A DNA stretch of 64,000 nt from Sphingobacterium allocomposti (GCF_008124885.1 NZ_VNHX01000009.1:1-64000); one strand, 5' to 3'. Numbered from the stretch's first letter, positions 15,791-26,116 are shown. The notes: a model not told the origin generated them from the sequence alone. Numbers and translations: made by a program.

Positions 15791-18700
15791 TTAGAAACCA
15801 ACAGTCAAGTTAACACCAAACGTACGGGTAGACGGAAACTGGGCTATCTCGAATCCTTTGACGATATCCGACCCGTCCAGCGTGCCAAACTCGGGATCGA
15901 AAGCCGGCCACTTTGTCCAGATGAACAGATCCCTTCCGTATACGCCTATCGTTGCTTTTTGTAAGCCTAAACGCGAAGCAAGTCGCCTATTAAACGTGTA
16001 GTCTAACCGTGCTTCCCGAAACTTAAGAAAATCTGTCGGATATGTGCTCCCTTCGGCGTTATCGGCGCCATAGTGCGAACGGTAGTATTGATCAATATCC
16101 TTCGCTATCACATCGTTTTTACGGAACGTTCCATCTGCATTTTCGATCACTCCATTTCCGATTATCCCATTATATCGGCCGGGCAAGGTATTCCTTGTTT
16201 TCCCCTGTTCGGCCATTTTGTAATGCGTAAGGGAATGTCCCACCGCACCCCACTGTGTATCGAACAAAACATTCATCCGCCAGCCTTTGTAGGTGATTGT
16301 ATTACCAAAACTCGCCTTTCCTTTAGGAATAGTGTTGCCCAGATACACCACGCTCTCCGTTATTTTCGCGTAGCCGGTACTTTCGTGATAGATAACCTGT
16401 CCGTCCGGAGCGCGCTGATAGCCGAGACCGTACAGGTCGCCCATACTGCCGCCTACGAACGCGACAATCTGTCCTGATCCCACCGAACGCTGCTGCAAAA
16501 CCAAAGAGCTGTCCGCCAACTCGACGATTTTGTTACGATTTGTTGTGAAGGTGATCATAGACGACCAGTTGAAACCATCCTTATTTACAATCTGCTTCGT
16601 ATTTAGTGCTACCTCTAAACCCCTATTTTTTACTTCGCCGATATTCATAAGGCGCGTCCTCGCGCCAGAAGCTGCGTCAACAATACGGTAAAGATGCTGG
16701 TTAAAGGTATTTCCTTGATAAGCAGCAACATCAATATGCACACGGTCTTTAAGAAGCCGGATATCTGTACCAAATTCGATAGAACGCGTGCGTAGCGGCT
16801 CGATCAAGGGGTTAACCAACGATGTAGGATTCGCTAAAGAGCCTCCGATCAAACTGTTGGGCGAAGTATAGGCGAACAAGGTTTGATAGGGGCGTTGGAC
16901 GCCGGAACCCACCTCGGCAAAAGAAGCGCGCAACTTCACTAGATTAATGAGACTGGGAAGATCGACAACCTCAGACAGTATAAAGCTGCCGTTAACCGAC
17001 GGGTAGAAGAAGCCTTTCTTCTTATCCGGGAATTCGGGGGCGGCCAACGTACTCGTCCAGTCCATACGTCCGGTGACGTCTAAAAACAGGTAGTCTTTAT
17101 AGGAACCTGTAAACAATCCATATACACTGTTTACCTCAAAACGCTCGATCGCTTGGTCGGTCTTCACGCCATATTTGGAGTTGTTGTGGTTGTAGACTCC
17201 CGGAAAGGAAAGCCCATCCGAGGTTAGCGACTCCCGACGATACTCGTTCTGCTGCGTGCTTCCACCCACGGATGCAGAGATTTCAAAGTCTTGATCCAAT
17301 TTTTTGCCATAACGTAATAGGAAGTCGGCGTTCGATTCCTTAGAAAAGATCTGTTGCGTACGGTGGCTTCCTTCACGTAACCTCGATCCGGCATCATATG
17401 GCCTGTTCTGTGTCCGGTTTTCCGAGGAAAAGTCCATCGAAGCCCTCACCTGTGCACTGAACGCTTTCGTAAACTGGTAGCTCGCCTGTGCGTTTCCGGT
17501 AAACGTATGCCGGTTGTTGCTGTTGATAAACTCATAGGATATAGCGTACGGGTTTTCCGGATAAGTGCTATATGGATATCTGATTTCGAGGTTCTCTTTA
17601 CCTTTCACCCAGTAATTCTTCAGCCAGTTGACATCGGCACTTGGCTGCCAGAATATAAACCAATACATCAAAGATTGATTGCCATACCCGGCCCCTGGAA
17701 GGTTATCGCTCCAACGGTTGTTGTAATTTACTTTCGAACTGATCGTAAGTTTATCTGTCACCTTGGAATTGACAGATAGCGCTACCGTGTTCCTTTTATA
17801 TCCTGTGTTAGGTACGATCCATTTATTCTGTACGTTAGTTGCCGAAAAACGGGCTGTCGTTTTGTCGGTACCCCCGTCGATGGTGACGGAGTTAGTAAAT
17901 GTCTTTCCAACATCAAAGAAGCTCGTGATATTATCATAGGCTCTCCACGGTGTTCGTTCGCTTCCGACCATCTGCGTCTCGGGATCATATTGAAAAAAAT
18001 GCTGTCCGTCAAACTTTGGACCGTACGCTGAACTAGTACCGCTTGTGCTGGGACCATCGACAGAAGCTCCATATGAGTAATGCGCCGCACCGCCGAGTCC
18101 TTGCCCATACTCGTACTGTAAATCCGGCCAACGATTGACGCTCTGAAAAGCAGTATTGCTATTCACGGTAATACCGATGCCTTTCTTTTTAGAGCCCGAT
18201 TTTGTTGTAATAATCACAGCTCCATTCGCAGCACGCTGTCCATATAAGGCAGCAGCTCCGGGGCCTTTCAGGACCGTGACACTTTCTATATCTTCTGGAT
18301 TGATATCGTCCATTCCCGAGCCGTAATCAACAGGCATATTATCCGACCCCGTTCCGTATATAGCATCCGACGCGTTGGCTGAGCGTCTTCCTGACCCGTT
18401 GTTGATAACGATGCCATCCACGACAATCAATGCTTCATTCTCTCCTGTCAAATTATTCTCGCCACGTAAAATGATTTTGGTCGAACCTACCGGGCCGGCG
18501 TTCGACCGCATTAAATTTAAGCCCGCAACTTTCCCGGATAAGGCGTCCATCCAATTACTGGAAAGTGCCTCCGTCAGTTGCTCTCCTTTTACGACTGTTG
18601 CAGCGTACCCCAATGCCTTTTCTTCCCGCTTAATACCCAATGCCGTGACCACGACCTCATCGATATCTCCAACGGCTGATTTTAACGTGAAATTGACCTC

Positions 18701-19279
18701 CCTTGTTTCGTTCTCGACAACTGTAATGTTATTTCGCCTGACCTCTTCAAACGAAATATACTTCACAACCAAGGTATACGTGCCGGGCCTGGCCGTGATG
18801 CTGTAGTTACCACGGACGTCCGTTACAACGGTGCGATTTAATTCGACAATTTGCACAGAAGCGCCAACAAGTGGCTCTCCCTGTTCGTCTTTGATCGATC
18901 CACCGATACGTGCAGGACGCTGTTCCTTTTTTAAGACGACGGTCCCGTCCGGCTTTTCCTCAAAGGTAATCTCCGTATTTTGAAAAATACTCTTTAATAC
19001 ACTGGCTATAGTCGAGCTACGGAAGGTTCTCTTTGCAACGTACCGGCGGTTTAAATCGAGTGCTTTATCGTCAAATGCAAACTCGAGTCCCTGCTCTCGT
19101 TGCAATTTTTTTATAGCCGCATGGAGGGTTATGCGCTCCATGGCAAAATCAATTTTACGGCTGTGAATCTGCCCCTTTAAGGAGCTGGCAAACAACAATT
19201 GTGATGTTGCTATAGCCATACAGTATATAATAATTGTCGTACGCATAATCATTCGTATGAACAATAGGTTTCTATTCAT
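15791..19279 (-). CDS. SusC/RagA TonB-dependent outer-membrane transporter with STN domain (pair 1)
   Basis: A 1162-residue outer-membrane importer energised by TonB. After the signal peptide comes an STN (secretin/TonB short N-terminal) domain at about 42-118 (ITLHAAIKKLQREQGLEFAF), then a carboxypeptidase-regulatory-like domain at about 123-200. The TonB-box-like DEVVVTALGIKREEKALGYA, the plug with VLKGPGAAALYG, and the beta-barrel ending in TFGVNLTVGF follow. STN domains signal to FecR-type anti-sigma factors, and fecR and a sigma gene lie just upstream, so its own expression is probably ligand-induced. The ligand is not evident. Confidence 0.92.
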   Translation of the reverse strand: MNRNLLFIRMIMRTTIIIYCMAIATSQLLFASSLKGQIHSRKIDFAMERITLHAAIKKLQREQGLEFAFDDKALDLNRRYVAKRTFRSSTIASVLKSIFQNTEITFEEKPDGTVVLKKEQRPARIGGSIKDEQGEPLVGASVQIVELNRTVVTDVRGNYSITARPGTYTLVVKYISFEEVRRNNITVVENETREVNFTLKSAVGDIDEVVVTALGIKREEKALGYAATVVKGEQLTEALSSNWMDALSGKVAGLNLMRSNAGPVGSTKIILRGENNLTGENEALIVVDGIVINNGSGRRSANASDAIYGTGSDNMPVDYGSGMDDINPEDIESVTVLKGPGAAALYGQRAANGAVIITTKSGSKKKGIGITVNSNTAFQSVNRWPDLQYEYGQGLGGAAHYSYGASVDGPSTSGTSSAYGPKFDGQHFFQYDPETQMVGSERTPWRAYDNITSFFDVGKTFTNSVTIDGGTDKTTARFSATNVQNKWIVPNTGYKRNTVALSVNSKVTDKLTISSKVNYNNRWSDNLPGAGYGNQSLMYWFIFWQPSADVNWLKNYWVKGKENLEIRYPYSTYPENPYAISYEFINSNNRHTFTGNAQASYQFTKAFSAQVRASMDFSSENRTQNRPYDAGSRLREGSHRTQQIFSKESNADFLLRYGKKLDQDFEISASVGGSTQQNEYRRESLTSDGLSFPGVYNHNNSKYGVKTDQAIERFEVNSVYGLFTGSYKDYLFLDVTGRMDWTSTLAAPEFPDKKKGFFYPSVNGSFILSEVVDLPSLINLVKLRASFAEVGSGVQRPYQTLFAYTSPNSLIGGSLANPTSLVNPLIEPLRTRSIEFGTDIRLLKDRVHIDVAAYQGNTFNQHLYRIVDAASGARTRLMNIGEVKNRGLEVALNTKQIVNKDGFNWSSMITFTTNRNKIVELADSSLVLQQRSVGSGQIVAFVGGSMGDLYGLGYQRAPDGQVIYHESTGYAKITESVVYLGNTIPKGKASFGNTITYKGWRMNVLFDTQWGAVGHSLTHYKMAEQGKTRNTLPGRYNGIIGNGVIENADGTFRKNDVIAKDIDQYYRSHYGADNAEGSTYPTDFLKFREARLDYTFNRRLASRLGLQKATIGVYGRDLFIWTKWPAFDPEFGTLDGSDIVKGFEIAQFPSTRTFGVNLTVGF

Positions 19280-19510
19280 ATGTTTTTAATTTGTCTTTAA
19301 GGACGAATAGATACCCGCATTTACCATCAAGTTTGCCCACAAGAGCATGGATTACGGGTTCCGCTATTCGATCCTTAAAAGGCTATATGGAATATCATGC
19401 ATGTTTTTTTCATTTAAAGCATGTGTATTTCATATCTTTATTGTCTTAGTAACTCATAATGCTAAGTGGCCGAATCAAGGGTCTCAAGCTAGGTTCAGCC
19501 AACTCATTCG

Positions 19511-19537
19511 AACAGGTGCCTATCCGGGCGCCTGTTT
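19511..19537 (-). terminator. Hairpin between fecR-like and susC-like genes
   Basis: AACAGGTGCC at 19511-19520 pairs with GGCGCCTGTT at 19527-19536 through nine Watson-Crick pairs and one G-T pair, loop TATCCG. It lies 11 bp after the fecR-like stop on the minus strand. No T-run follows, so it may attenuate readthrough or stabilise the mRNA end rather than terminate fully. Confidence 0.45.
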
Positions 19538-19547
19538 GATCAGGTTT

Positions 19548-20522
19548 CTAGTAAAGTACTATCTCATCTTGTTTCCTCCTATATTTTAATCGGTGTATGC
19601 TACAGATAATTTCCATGGTTTGTTCCAACGTGCGGTGTGCATGCAGATGTAGATTATATGAATATCTTTTTGGTTCTTGTCGGGCGCTGCGGATGCGGAT
19701 GCCATACATGTTATATACAGCCTGACTTACTTCCTGAAAACTAGCTTGTTCCAATACGACATGACCCTCCCGCCAGGAGGCACCCGATGATGAACGGCGG
19801 ACCTCCGCTTCCCCCCTTGTTATTGCATATACGAGTGACTGCCCTTCTGTCAATTGATGCAACGTCCGGTCAAGGCTGTCCATAACCGCAACTTTGCCAT
19901 GGTCAACAACAACCCGGATGTCCGGCGTCTGTGCATAGGACATCACGTTAAACGCTGTTCCTAAAACACGAATCTTCAAATGAGACGTCTTGACAACAAA
20001 GGAACTTGACCGATTTGGTCGCACATCGAAAAATGCTTCGCCCTCCAAGCTCACCAAACGTTCGGTCCCAGCGTAGCCAGAATCTACCTGCAGGGTGGAA
20101 TTCGCATTTAGCCAGACCCGTGAACTGTCGGGCAGGATCAATAGCTTCCGTTCTCGGATGCCTGTGTTAGTAATATAGGTCGAAGCTCCCTGTTTCCCGA
20201 CGGCTGATTCATCGACCACGGAACGGTTGACCGAGGCCACGTATCCCCATATCCCGACGAGTGCTACCACAGCTGCAACACTCAGTCTGAGCACAATATG
20301 CCGGTTTCTTCTTAACCACGAATGCTGAATCGTGTGGGTGGGCAGCCGCTCCCATATCTGCTTGCGCAGCATTTCCTTCTGAACAGGGTCGTCCAGTTCG
20401 GGTATTTTGTTTTGCTTAGTAGAAAACGACTCGTACCAAAGGTCGACAACCCGACGTTGGGCATTGGTTGAGTCATTCGCCAAATAATTCCGTAATAACT
20501 TTTTTAATTGTGTAAAGTTCAC
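19548..20522 (-). CDS. FecR-family anti-sigma factor
   Basis: A 324-residue inner-membrane regulator that holds the partner sigma factor until SusC1 signals. An N-terminal cytoplasmic domain (1-70) is followed by one transmembrane helix at about 76-95. The periplasmic FecR domain (about 115-210: ILPDSSRVWLNANSTLQVD, VSLEGEAFFDV, IRVLGTAFNV) and the C-terminal DUF4974 domain (about 255-324) come next. The start is GTG at 20522, fitting the family N-terminus. It lies about 70 bp after the sigma gene and 268 bp before susC1, a standard cis arrangement. Confidence 0.92.
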   Translation of the reverse strand: MNFTQLKKLLRNYLANDSTNAQRRVVDLWYESFSTKQNKIPELDDPVQKEMLRKQIWERLPTHTIQHSWLRRNRHIVLRLSVAAVVALVGIWGYVASVNRSVVDESAVGKQGASTYITNTGIRERKLLILPDSSRVWLNANSTLQVDSGYAGTERLVSLEGEAFFDVRPNRSSSFVVKTSHLKIRVLGTAFNVMSYAQTPDIRVVVDHGKVAVMDSLDRTLHQLTEGQSLVYAITRGEAEVRRSSSGASWREGHVVLEQASFQEVSQAVYNMYGIRIRSARQEPKRYSYNLHLHAHRTLEQTMEIICSIHRLKYRRKQDEIVLY

Positions 20523-20593
20523 TTCCTATCGCTTTTCATATCTATAGTGACATGAAGAGGGCTGAAGTACTTCAACAAATTGTTACCTGTCCA

Positions 20594-21196
20594 TTAACTT
20601 TTTATAAACAGCAATAGAAAGATATAAAGGGAGGAAGAGATGTCTGGGTGTTTTTCCGCCAGCACGGTTTTCAAGCGCTTTAACGCTTCAGAAGTATTGT
20701 TCTTTACCGTCTGGGAAGACAGGCCGAGGGCCTCGGCGATTTCGGCAACCGTAAAATCCTGGTTCCGCAAAAGAAAAATGTCCCGCATGTTTTCAGGGAA
20801 CGACGCAACAGCATCTTCCAATGTCTTCTGCACTTCGCCCGCTGCGATGGCATCCACAATGCTGTCTTCGAAAACAGTCATCTGGAAAACAAGATGATCA
20901 ATAACGTCCTGATGCAGCCGCGCCCGTGTTATATGACGGATGACACGATATTTCATTGCACTATATAGGTAAGCCGCAAGCGTTGTATGAATCTCCAGAC
21001 TATGTCTACGTTGCCAAAAATCGGTAAACACATCCTGCACGAGATCCTGCGCCTCATTATAATTTTTAAGCCGATAGTATGCTTCCCTAAAAAGGCCTTC
21101 CCAATGTGCGTTGAAAATAGAGGAAAAAACGTCCTCTCGACCAGCCTTCAGTTGGTCAAGCAGTTCCGGGACGTCCATATATTTCATTTCAGGCAT
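20594..21196 (-). CDS. ECF RNA polymerase sigma factor, Bacteroidetes family
   Basis: A 200-residue sigma-70 family protein of the Bacteroidetes expansion type. Region 2 covers about residues 20-85 (YNEAQDLVQDVFTDFWQRR) and region 4 about 125-175, with helix-turn-helix VAEIAEALGLSSQTVKNNTS. It should direct transcription of susC1/susD1 when released by the FecR protein. The ATG at 21196 is taken, but ATGs at 21187 and 21178 are equally possible; MDVPELLDQL at 21178 fits the family best. A TATCTTTG box lies 7 bp before 21196. Confidence 0.88.
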   Translation of the reverse strand: MPEMKYMDVPELLDQLKAGREDVFSSIFNAHWEGLFREAYYRLKNYNEAQDLVQDVFTDFWQRRHSLEIHTTLAAYLYSAMKYRVIRHITRARLHQDVIDHLVFQMTVFEDSIVDAIAAGEVQKTLEDAVASFPENMRDIFLLRNQDFTVAEIAEALGLSSQTVKNNTSEALKRLKTVLAEKHPDISSSLYIFLLLFIKS

Positions 21197-21203
21197 GTTT
21201 CGC

Positions 21204-21211
21204 CAAAGATA
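21204..21211 (-). promoter_or_regulatory. Putative -7 box (TATCTTTG) of the sigma gene
   Basis: TATCTTTG on the minus strand matches TAnnTTTG and ends 7 bp before the ATG at 21196. If real, transcription starts about at that ATG, which would favour a start at 21187 or 21178, or a leaderless mRNA. No TTG at the -33 position. Confidence 0.4.
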
Positions 21212-21281
21212 GTCTTCCAAGATTAAGGGAATGTTAAGAGCACATAGCGCTTTATTTATATCCTTCGCTGTATATAAACAC

Positions 21282-21309
21282 GACGTCCTGGCAAAAATGC
21301 CAGGACGTC
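21282..21309 (-). terminator. Hairpin downstream of susD-like pair 2
   Basis: A perfect 12-bp stem GACGTCCTGGCA (21282-21293) with its complement at 21298-21309 and an AAAA loop. It lies 20 bp after the SusD2 stop on the minus strand and ahead of the sigma gene, so it separates the two transcription units. There is no strong T-run. Confidence 0.6.
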
Positions 21310-21329
21310 AACACATTGTTTGGAGAATC

Positions 21330-22778
21330 TTACTTCTCCCACCAAACTTTCGTATGAAAATCGTCGCCCCCCATCTGTTCTACCGCCTTCTGGTAATTTT
21401 CAGGATTAAAGCGGCGAACCTCATTCTTATACATGAAGCGTGTAGGCATCACTCCATTATGTAGCATATGTGGTGTTTTTGGCAACTTCGGATACCCCGT
21501 ACGGCGGTACTCGAACCATTGCTGGTAGTCTACCATGAATAGGCCAAGATACTTCTGCAACATAATGCGCTCTAGCGTACCATTAAACTTAGCCGCTTCG
21601 TTCTCGAAGTAGTCGGCTGGAACAGTTCCTCCATATTGTTCAATAGATGCTTTCACCCCTTTTTCGTAAGCTTCTTCCGCCTCTTCCATCATTCCTAAAT
21701 CGAGGTATACCTCTGCTTTGATAAACTCCACTTCGGAGTACGGCATCAGAATTTCCTTGATTGGTGTCCCTACGTTGTTCGGATACATCAAATCGCCGTT
21801 GGGCGTACTTGGGTTAAAGCCAAAGACTTCCTGGCCAGAGTGCCCCGCAGGGATTCCTTTGTAGCCGATAGGAGTACTGTTGTTATCCTCGTCGGTTATC
21901 GAAGCCTGCGTCATAATGAATGGACGACGCGGGTCGTTCAACTCATTTAGGCGATCTACAAAAAACTCAGCCATGGCCGTGAAGTTCACATAATCCTGAC
22001 GCCGGCCCCAAGCGTAATCGTAGGGCGCCAGCCCGGTAATTTCCACCATAGCAGCCTCAGCGTTCGACGTAAAAATAGGATACTGTGCAGGGTTGTCTAA
22101 GATTGCCTTAATCTTTGCTGTGGCATCGATACGTTTCGATTGGCGCAGGTAATAGCGTAACAACAAAGAGTTGTTGAACTTCCGCCACAGTGCCTTATTG
22201 TTGTTATACAGCAGATCATTTCCGTCCATCACAGCGTCGGCAGTATACATGGTGTTCGCCTCTTCCAACGCCGCGACCATGTCGGTATAGATTTTTTCCT
22301 GGGTATCAAATACCGGCTGTGTGATCCCTTCTTCAGCCAGCAGACCTTCAGACAATGGCACATCGCCGAAGCTATCCGTCAATATACCTGCAATGTATGC
22401 CTTTAACGTGGTGGCCACCGCCTGGTACACCGGATTGCCCATCGCAATCGCCGAACTTTCCATTTCACGCACATTCCGCAAATAACGGTAACACGTATTC
22501 CAGGTACCGTCTCCGGACGTTTCTGTCAGATAATAACGGTGAGCACCGTTTGCTGCACTTGGGTTCGACAACCCGGTTTGCATAATTTCCCAGGTGAAGT
22601 CATTGCTCCGTACCGTGAAATAAGTAGACATACCGTACACCGTTGGTGTGACGAAGGATCCCGGCCTAGCCGATTCAATATTATTTGGATCAGTATTTAA
22701 TTCGTCGAAATGACCCGTACAGGCGCCCAACCCGGCCGTACCTAACAAAAGGGCAAAGCTAATATGTTTAAGTTTCAT
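21330..22778 (-). CDS. SusD/RagB-like nutrient-binding lipoprotein (pair 2)
   Basis: A 482-residue surface lipoprotein with lipobox GLGA-C20 followed by GHFDELNTDPNN. It shares the SusD-like layout with pair 1: AYIAGILTDSFGDVPLSE in the TPR half, LMPYSEVEFIKAEVYL in the middle and a final VWWEK. It should form the lid of the SusC2 transporter, whose stop is 13 bp upstream. The similarity of the two pairs (same order, same 13-bp spacing, same endings) suggests an old duplication. Confidence 0.92.
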   Translation of the reverse strand: MKLKHISFALLLGTAGLGACTGHFDELNTDPNNIESARPGSFVTPTVYGMSTYFTVRSNDFTWEIMQTGLSNPSAANGAHRYYLTETSGDGTWNTCYRYLRNVREMESSAIAMGNPVYQAVATTLKAYIAGILTDSFGDVPLSEGLLAEEGITQPVFDTQEKIYTDMVAALEEANTMYTADAVMDGNDLLYNNNKALWRKFNNSLLLRYYLRQSKRIDATAKIKAILDNPAQYPIFTSNAEAAMVEITGLAPYDYAWGRRQDYVNFTAMAEFFVDRLNELNDPRRPFIMTQASITDEDNNSTPIGYKGIPAGHSGQEVFGFNPSTPNGDLMYPNNVGTPIKEILMPYSEVEFIKAEVYLDLGMMEEAEEAYEKGVKASIEQYGGTVPADYFENEAAKFNGTLERIMLQKYLGLFMVDYQQWFEYRRTGYPKLPKTPHMLHNGVMPTRFMYKNEVRRFNPENYQKAVEQMGGDDFHTKVWWEK

Positions 22779-22791
22779 GACTGTTCTTTTT

Positions 22792-25700
22792 TTAAAAATT
22801 CGCTCTCAAATTAATACCGAAAGTTTTCGTACTCGGCATTTGTCCCATCTCTACCCCCGGCATAATGCTAGAACCATTTAATGCCGCGGTTTCCGGATCA
22901 TACATCGGGAAGTTTGTCCACATAAATAGGTCACGCCCGAAAAATGCAATGGAAGCATTGTTCATCTTCAAACGGGATACGACCGACTTTGGTAGTCCGA
23001 ACTCAAACCGCACTTCACGCAACTTTAGATAAGATGCATCGAAGCTGTTGGTTTCCAAGTTCGCCCGGCGGTAGTAGTCGCCGTACCACGTATTGATAGC
23101 CGCAGCCGTTGTATTTGGGCTGTAAGTACCGTCACCATTGTCGATAACCCCCTCACCTACAATCGTTCCAGTCTCACGGCCTTTTAAGGTATGCTTCAGC
23201 TTCCCTTGCTCCGTCATTTTGTGGTGTGTCTGGGAATATACAATACCGCCGTACTGCCCATCTAGCAACACACTCAAGGACATATTCTTGTAACGGAACT
23301 CATTGTGGAAGCCCCCACGCCAGTCGGCGTATGCATTACCGATCAGGGTTTTATCATTCGGGCGCACCGCTAAACCCGTATTCGGGTCGTAGAGCACATC
23401 GCCATTTTCATTACGGACCAAGCCATATCCCCAGAGGTCTCCTAGCGAGCCTCCGATAGTAGCCCGCGACTCTACAGCACCACTGCCCGAGGTTGCGATA
23501 ATCTGATAGGGCGTCTCTACACCCTCCGTCAGCTCCAACACTTTATTATCGTTTTTAGCCCAGTTAATGCTTGTTGTCCAACGGAAGTGCTCGTTCATGA
23601 CCGGTGTTCCGGACAAACTAATCTCCCAGCCTTTATTCTCAATCAATCCGGCGTTGATAAACGCGGAACTAAATCCCGTGGTTACATCCAATGGCACACT
23701 CAAAACTTGGTTAAACGAACGGATATAGTAGTAATTCACATCCGTTGTCAAGCGGTTATTTAAGAAAGCTACGTTCAAACCAAACTCCGAAGAGGCAGAC
23801 ATTTCGGGTTTCAAATCTGCGTTATGCAGAACGGACGGAGCCTCGGCTGATCCCGGAAACACGGATGTAGCGAAATATTTCGAAGTCCGATAAGGTTCGG
23901 TATCACTACCCACACGTGCCCAAGACGCCCGCAATTTTGCGAAAGAAATTGCCTCTGGCAACGTCATCAGTTCACTCAATATAAAGCTACTGCTTATTGA
24001 GGGGTAGAAGTACGAGCGGTTATGTGCCGGCAATGTTGATGACCAATCGTTCCGTGCTGTCAGATCCAAATAGATCTTATCCTGCCACGACAGGTTTACC
24101 ATCCCGTAAACACTCTGGACCTCCTTCGCCGCACGATCGTTTTCAGCAAGTGCATTCGTCAAGGCATTGCTCAGCTTATAGATGCCCGGCAATGTTAAGC
24201 CCCGCGCCACACTATTATTCACACGTGCATCGCGCTTCATGACGTTTCCTCCTAGTGAAGCGCGAAGTTTAAAATCTTCATGTAGCTGCGTATTATAGGT
24301 CAATAGGGCGTCGGTATTAGATTCCAGAAAAAACATATCCTGCTCCTTATAATACCCGTTCGGGAAATTGGCCGTATCCCAAGGTCTTCTCTGCTGGCGC
24401 GCGTCCGACCGCATACTTAATCCCGATCGAACCATCAATTCCCACTGGGGATTAAACGTATACAAACCCTGTAACATCCCATCTACCCCATGGCTAGCCA
24501 GGCTATTGGTCATTTCATGCGCAATAATAAAAGGGTTTTCGATATAGGAACTAAATGGGTGAATCTGCGCTATCTGCTCTTGTCCACGTTGCCATCTCGG
24601 GCGGTACCAATCTAAGTCAATGCTCGGATTCTGGAAAATCATAAAGTACGCAATCGACTGGTTATTATAGCCCGTTCCGGGGAGATTGTCGCTATTTTTA
24701 TTTGTATAATTGGCCTTGAAATTGACCTTCAGCTTATCGCTCAAATTTGCTGTACCATTCAGCGAAGCCACCAGACGGTCAAAACCGGTATTCGGCATGA
24801 TCCATTCATTCTTGGTGTGGGTCAATGACGCCCGGGCAGAAAACTTATCCGTCCCGCCGTCGAACGCTACGTTGTTCATAAACGTAGATCCGGTGCGGAA
24901 GAAACCCGTCACTCCATCTTTGTACGGTCTCCAAGGTTGACGGGTCAAGCTTTGTCCTTCTACCGTCGGATCATACTGAAAGTACTCCTGGCCTTCGAAC
25001 TTCGGTCCCCAAGCGCTGGAAGTTGATCCTGTATTTGCTCCATCCGCACTAGCGCCGTATGAATAATACAGCTCTCCGGCTGCATTTCGGTTTAAATTAC
25101 CCTGTCCATATTCATATTGGAATTCCGGCCAGCGCAGCACATTCTGGAAACTGCTGTTAGAATTAACAGTCACCCCAATTCCTTTGCTGTTCCGCTTTCC
25201 GGATTTAGTCGTGATAATCAAAGCACCATTACCGGCACGGCTACCATATAACGCCGTTGCTGCCGCTCCTTTTAGTACGGAAATCGATTCAATATCATCC
25301 GGGTTAATATCGCTAAAACCGTTTCCAAAATCCACCGGAATATCCTTATCTAATCCACTCGATCCGGCGCCATACGCATCCGTTACGCCCGAACTCGCAC
25401 CTCCCTTGATCAAGGGAATACCATCCACCACGATTAACGCCTCATTATTCCCCCCAACGAGAGACCTATCTCCCCGTAGGGTGATACGCGCCGTGTTCAG
25501 CGGCCCTGAACTGGCCTGTGTGATATTCAAGCCGGCAACTTTACCTTTCATGGCGTCCACCCAGTTGCTGGGGGTAGCATCCGTCATCTGTTCCCCACTG
25601 ATCTGCGTCACAGCATAGCCCAAAGATTTTGCTTCCCGCTTAATCCCCAGGGCTGTTACTACAACCTCGGTAATCTCCTGATCATCGGAAAAAAGACTAA

Positions 25701-26064
25701 TAGTTACATTACCTGCCGATTCCGACCAAGTCCGCGTTAACGTCTGGTAGCCTATGCTTTGGAATGTCACTTCTTGGTTTCGCTCAATTTCGATAGAAAA
25801 ACGTCCTTGGTTGTCCGTCGTTCCTAACGGCTTCCCTGCCGCAAAAATCGTAACACCGCCTAACGGAGACCGCGTGTTATCGTCTAACACTGCGCCGGAG
25901 ACCGACACTTTTTGCTGCGCTAACAATACGCGTTCTTTTGCTGGATTTGCAAAAGAATGCGACAATCCGGGAACAAACCCGAGCCCCACCATGAGCAAAA
26001 ACGCCCGGCCTGTACGGCCAGAACACCGGTAGAGCGAAGAAGTAATTTTTTTCATTTCTTTCAT
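22792..26064 (-). CDS. SusC/RagA TonB-dependent outer-membrane transporter (pair 2)
   Basis: A 1090-residue outer-membrane importer. The signal peptide is followed by a carboxypeptidase-regulatory-like domain at about 53-130 (VSGAVLDDNTRSPLGGVTIF), the EVVVTALGIKREAKSLGYA segment, the plug domain (SISVLKGAAATALYG) and a beta-barrel ending in TKTFGINLRANF. It lacks the STN domain of SusC1, so it should not signal to FecR directly and may be regulated separately. A TAGCTTTG box lies 45 bp before the ATG. Its substrate is unknown. Confidence 0.92.
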   Translation of the reverse strand: MKEMKKITSSLYRCSGRTGRAFLLMVGLGFVPGLSHSFANPAKERVLLAQQKVSVSGAVLDDNTRSPLGGVTIFAAGKPLGTTDNQGRFSIEIERNQEVTFQSIGYQTLTRTWSESAGNVTISLFSDDQEITEVVVTALGIKREAKSLGYAVTQISGEQMTDATPSNWVDAMKGKVAGLNITQASSGPLNTARITLRGDRSLVGGNNEALIVVDGIPLIKGGASSGVTDAYGAGSSGLDKDIPVDFGNGFSDINPDDIESISVLKGAAATALYGSRAGNGALIITTKSGKRNSKGIGVTVNSNSSFQNVLRWPEFQYEYGQGNLNRNAAGELYYSYGASADGANTGSTSSAWGPKFEGQEYFQYDPTVEGQSLTRQPWRPYKDGVTGFFRTGSTFMNNVAFDGGTDKFSARASLTHTKNEWIMPNTGFDRLVASLNGTANLSDKLKVNFKANYTNKNSDNLPGTGYNNQSIAYFMIFQNPSIDLDWYRPRWQRGQEQIAQIHPFSSYIENPFIIAHEMTNSLASHGVDGMLQGLYTFNPQWELMVRSGLSMRSDARQQRRPWDTANFPNGYYKEQDMFFLESNTDALLTYNTQLHEDFKLRASLGGNVMKRDARVNNSVARGLTLPGIYKLSNALTNALAENDRAAKEVQSVYGMVNLSWQDKIYLDLTARNDWSSTLPAHNRSYFYPSISSSFILSELMTLPEAISFAKLRASWARVGSDTEPYRTSKYFATSVFPGSAEAPSVLHNADLKPEMSASSEFGLNVAFLNNRLTTDVNYYYIRSFNQVLSVPLDVTTGFSSAFINAGLIENKGWEISLSGTPVMNEHFRWTTSINWAKNDNKVLELTEGVETPYQIIATSGSGAVESRATIGGSLGDLWGYGLVRNENGDVLYDPNTGLAVRPNDKTLIGNAYADWRGGFHNEFRYKNMSLSVLLDGQYGGIVYSQTHHKMTEQGKLKHTLKGRETGTIVGEGVIDNGDGTYSPNTTAAAINTWYGDYYRRANLETNSFDASYLKLREVRFEFGLPKSVVSRLKMNNASIAFFGRDLFMWTNFPMYDPETAALNGSSIMPGVEMGQMPSTKTFGINLRANF

Positions 26065-26108
26065 AATAGACGCTTGTGTGGCAGAAAATAGCCATCATCC
26101 AACGGCGG

Positions 26109-26116
26109 CAAAGCTA
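26109..26116 (-). promoter_or_regulatory. Putative -7 box (TAGCTTTG) of susC-like pair 2
   Basis: TAGCTTTG on the minus strand fits TAnnTTTG and would give a leader of about 40 nt before the ATG at 26064. No exact TTG at -33, though the region is AT-rich. Confidence 0.4.
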
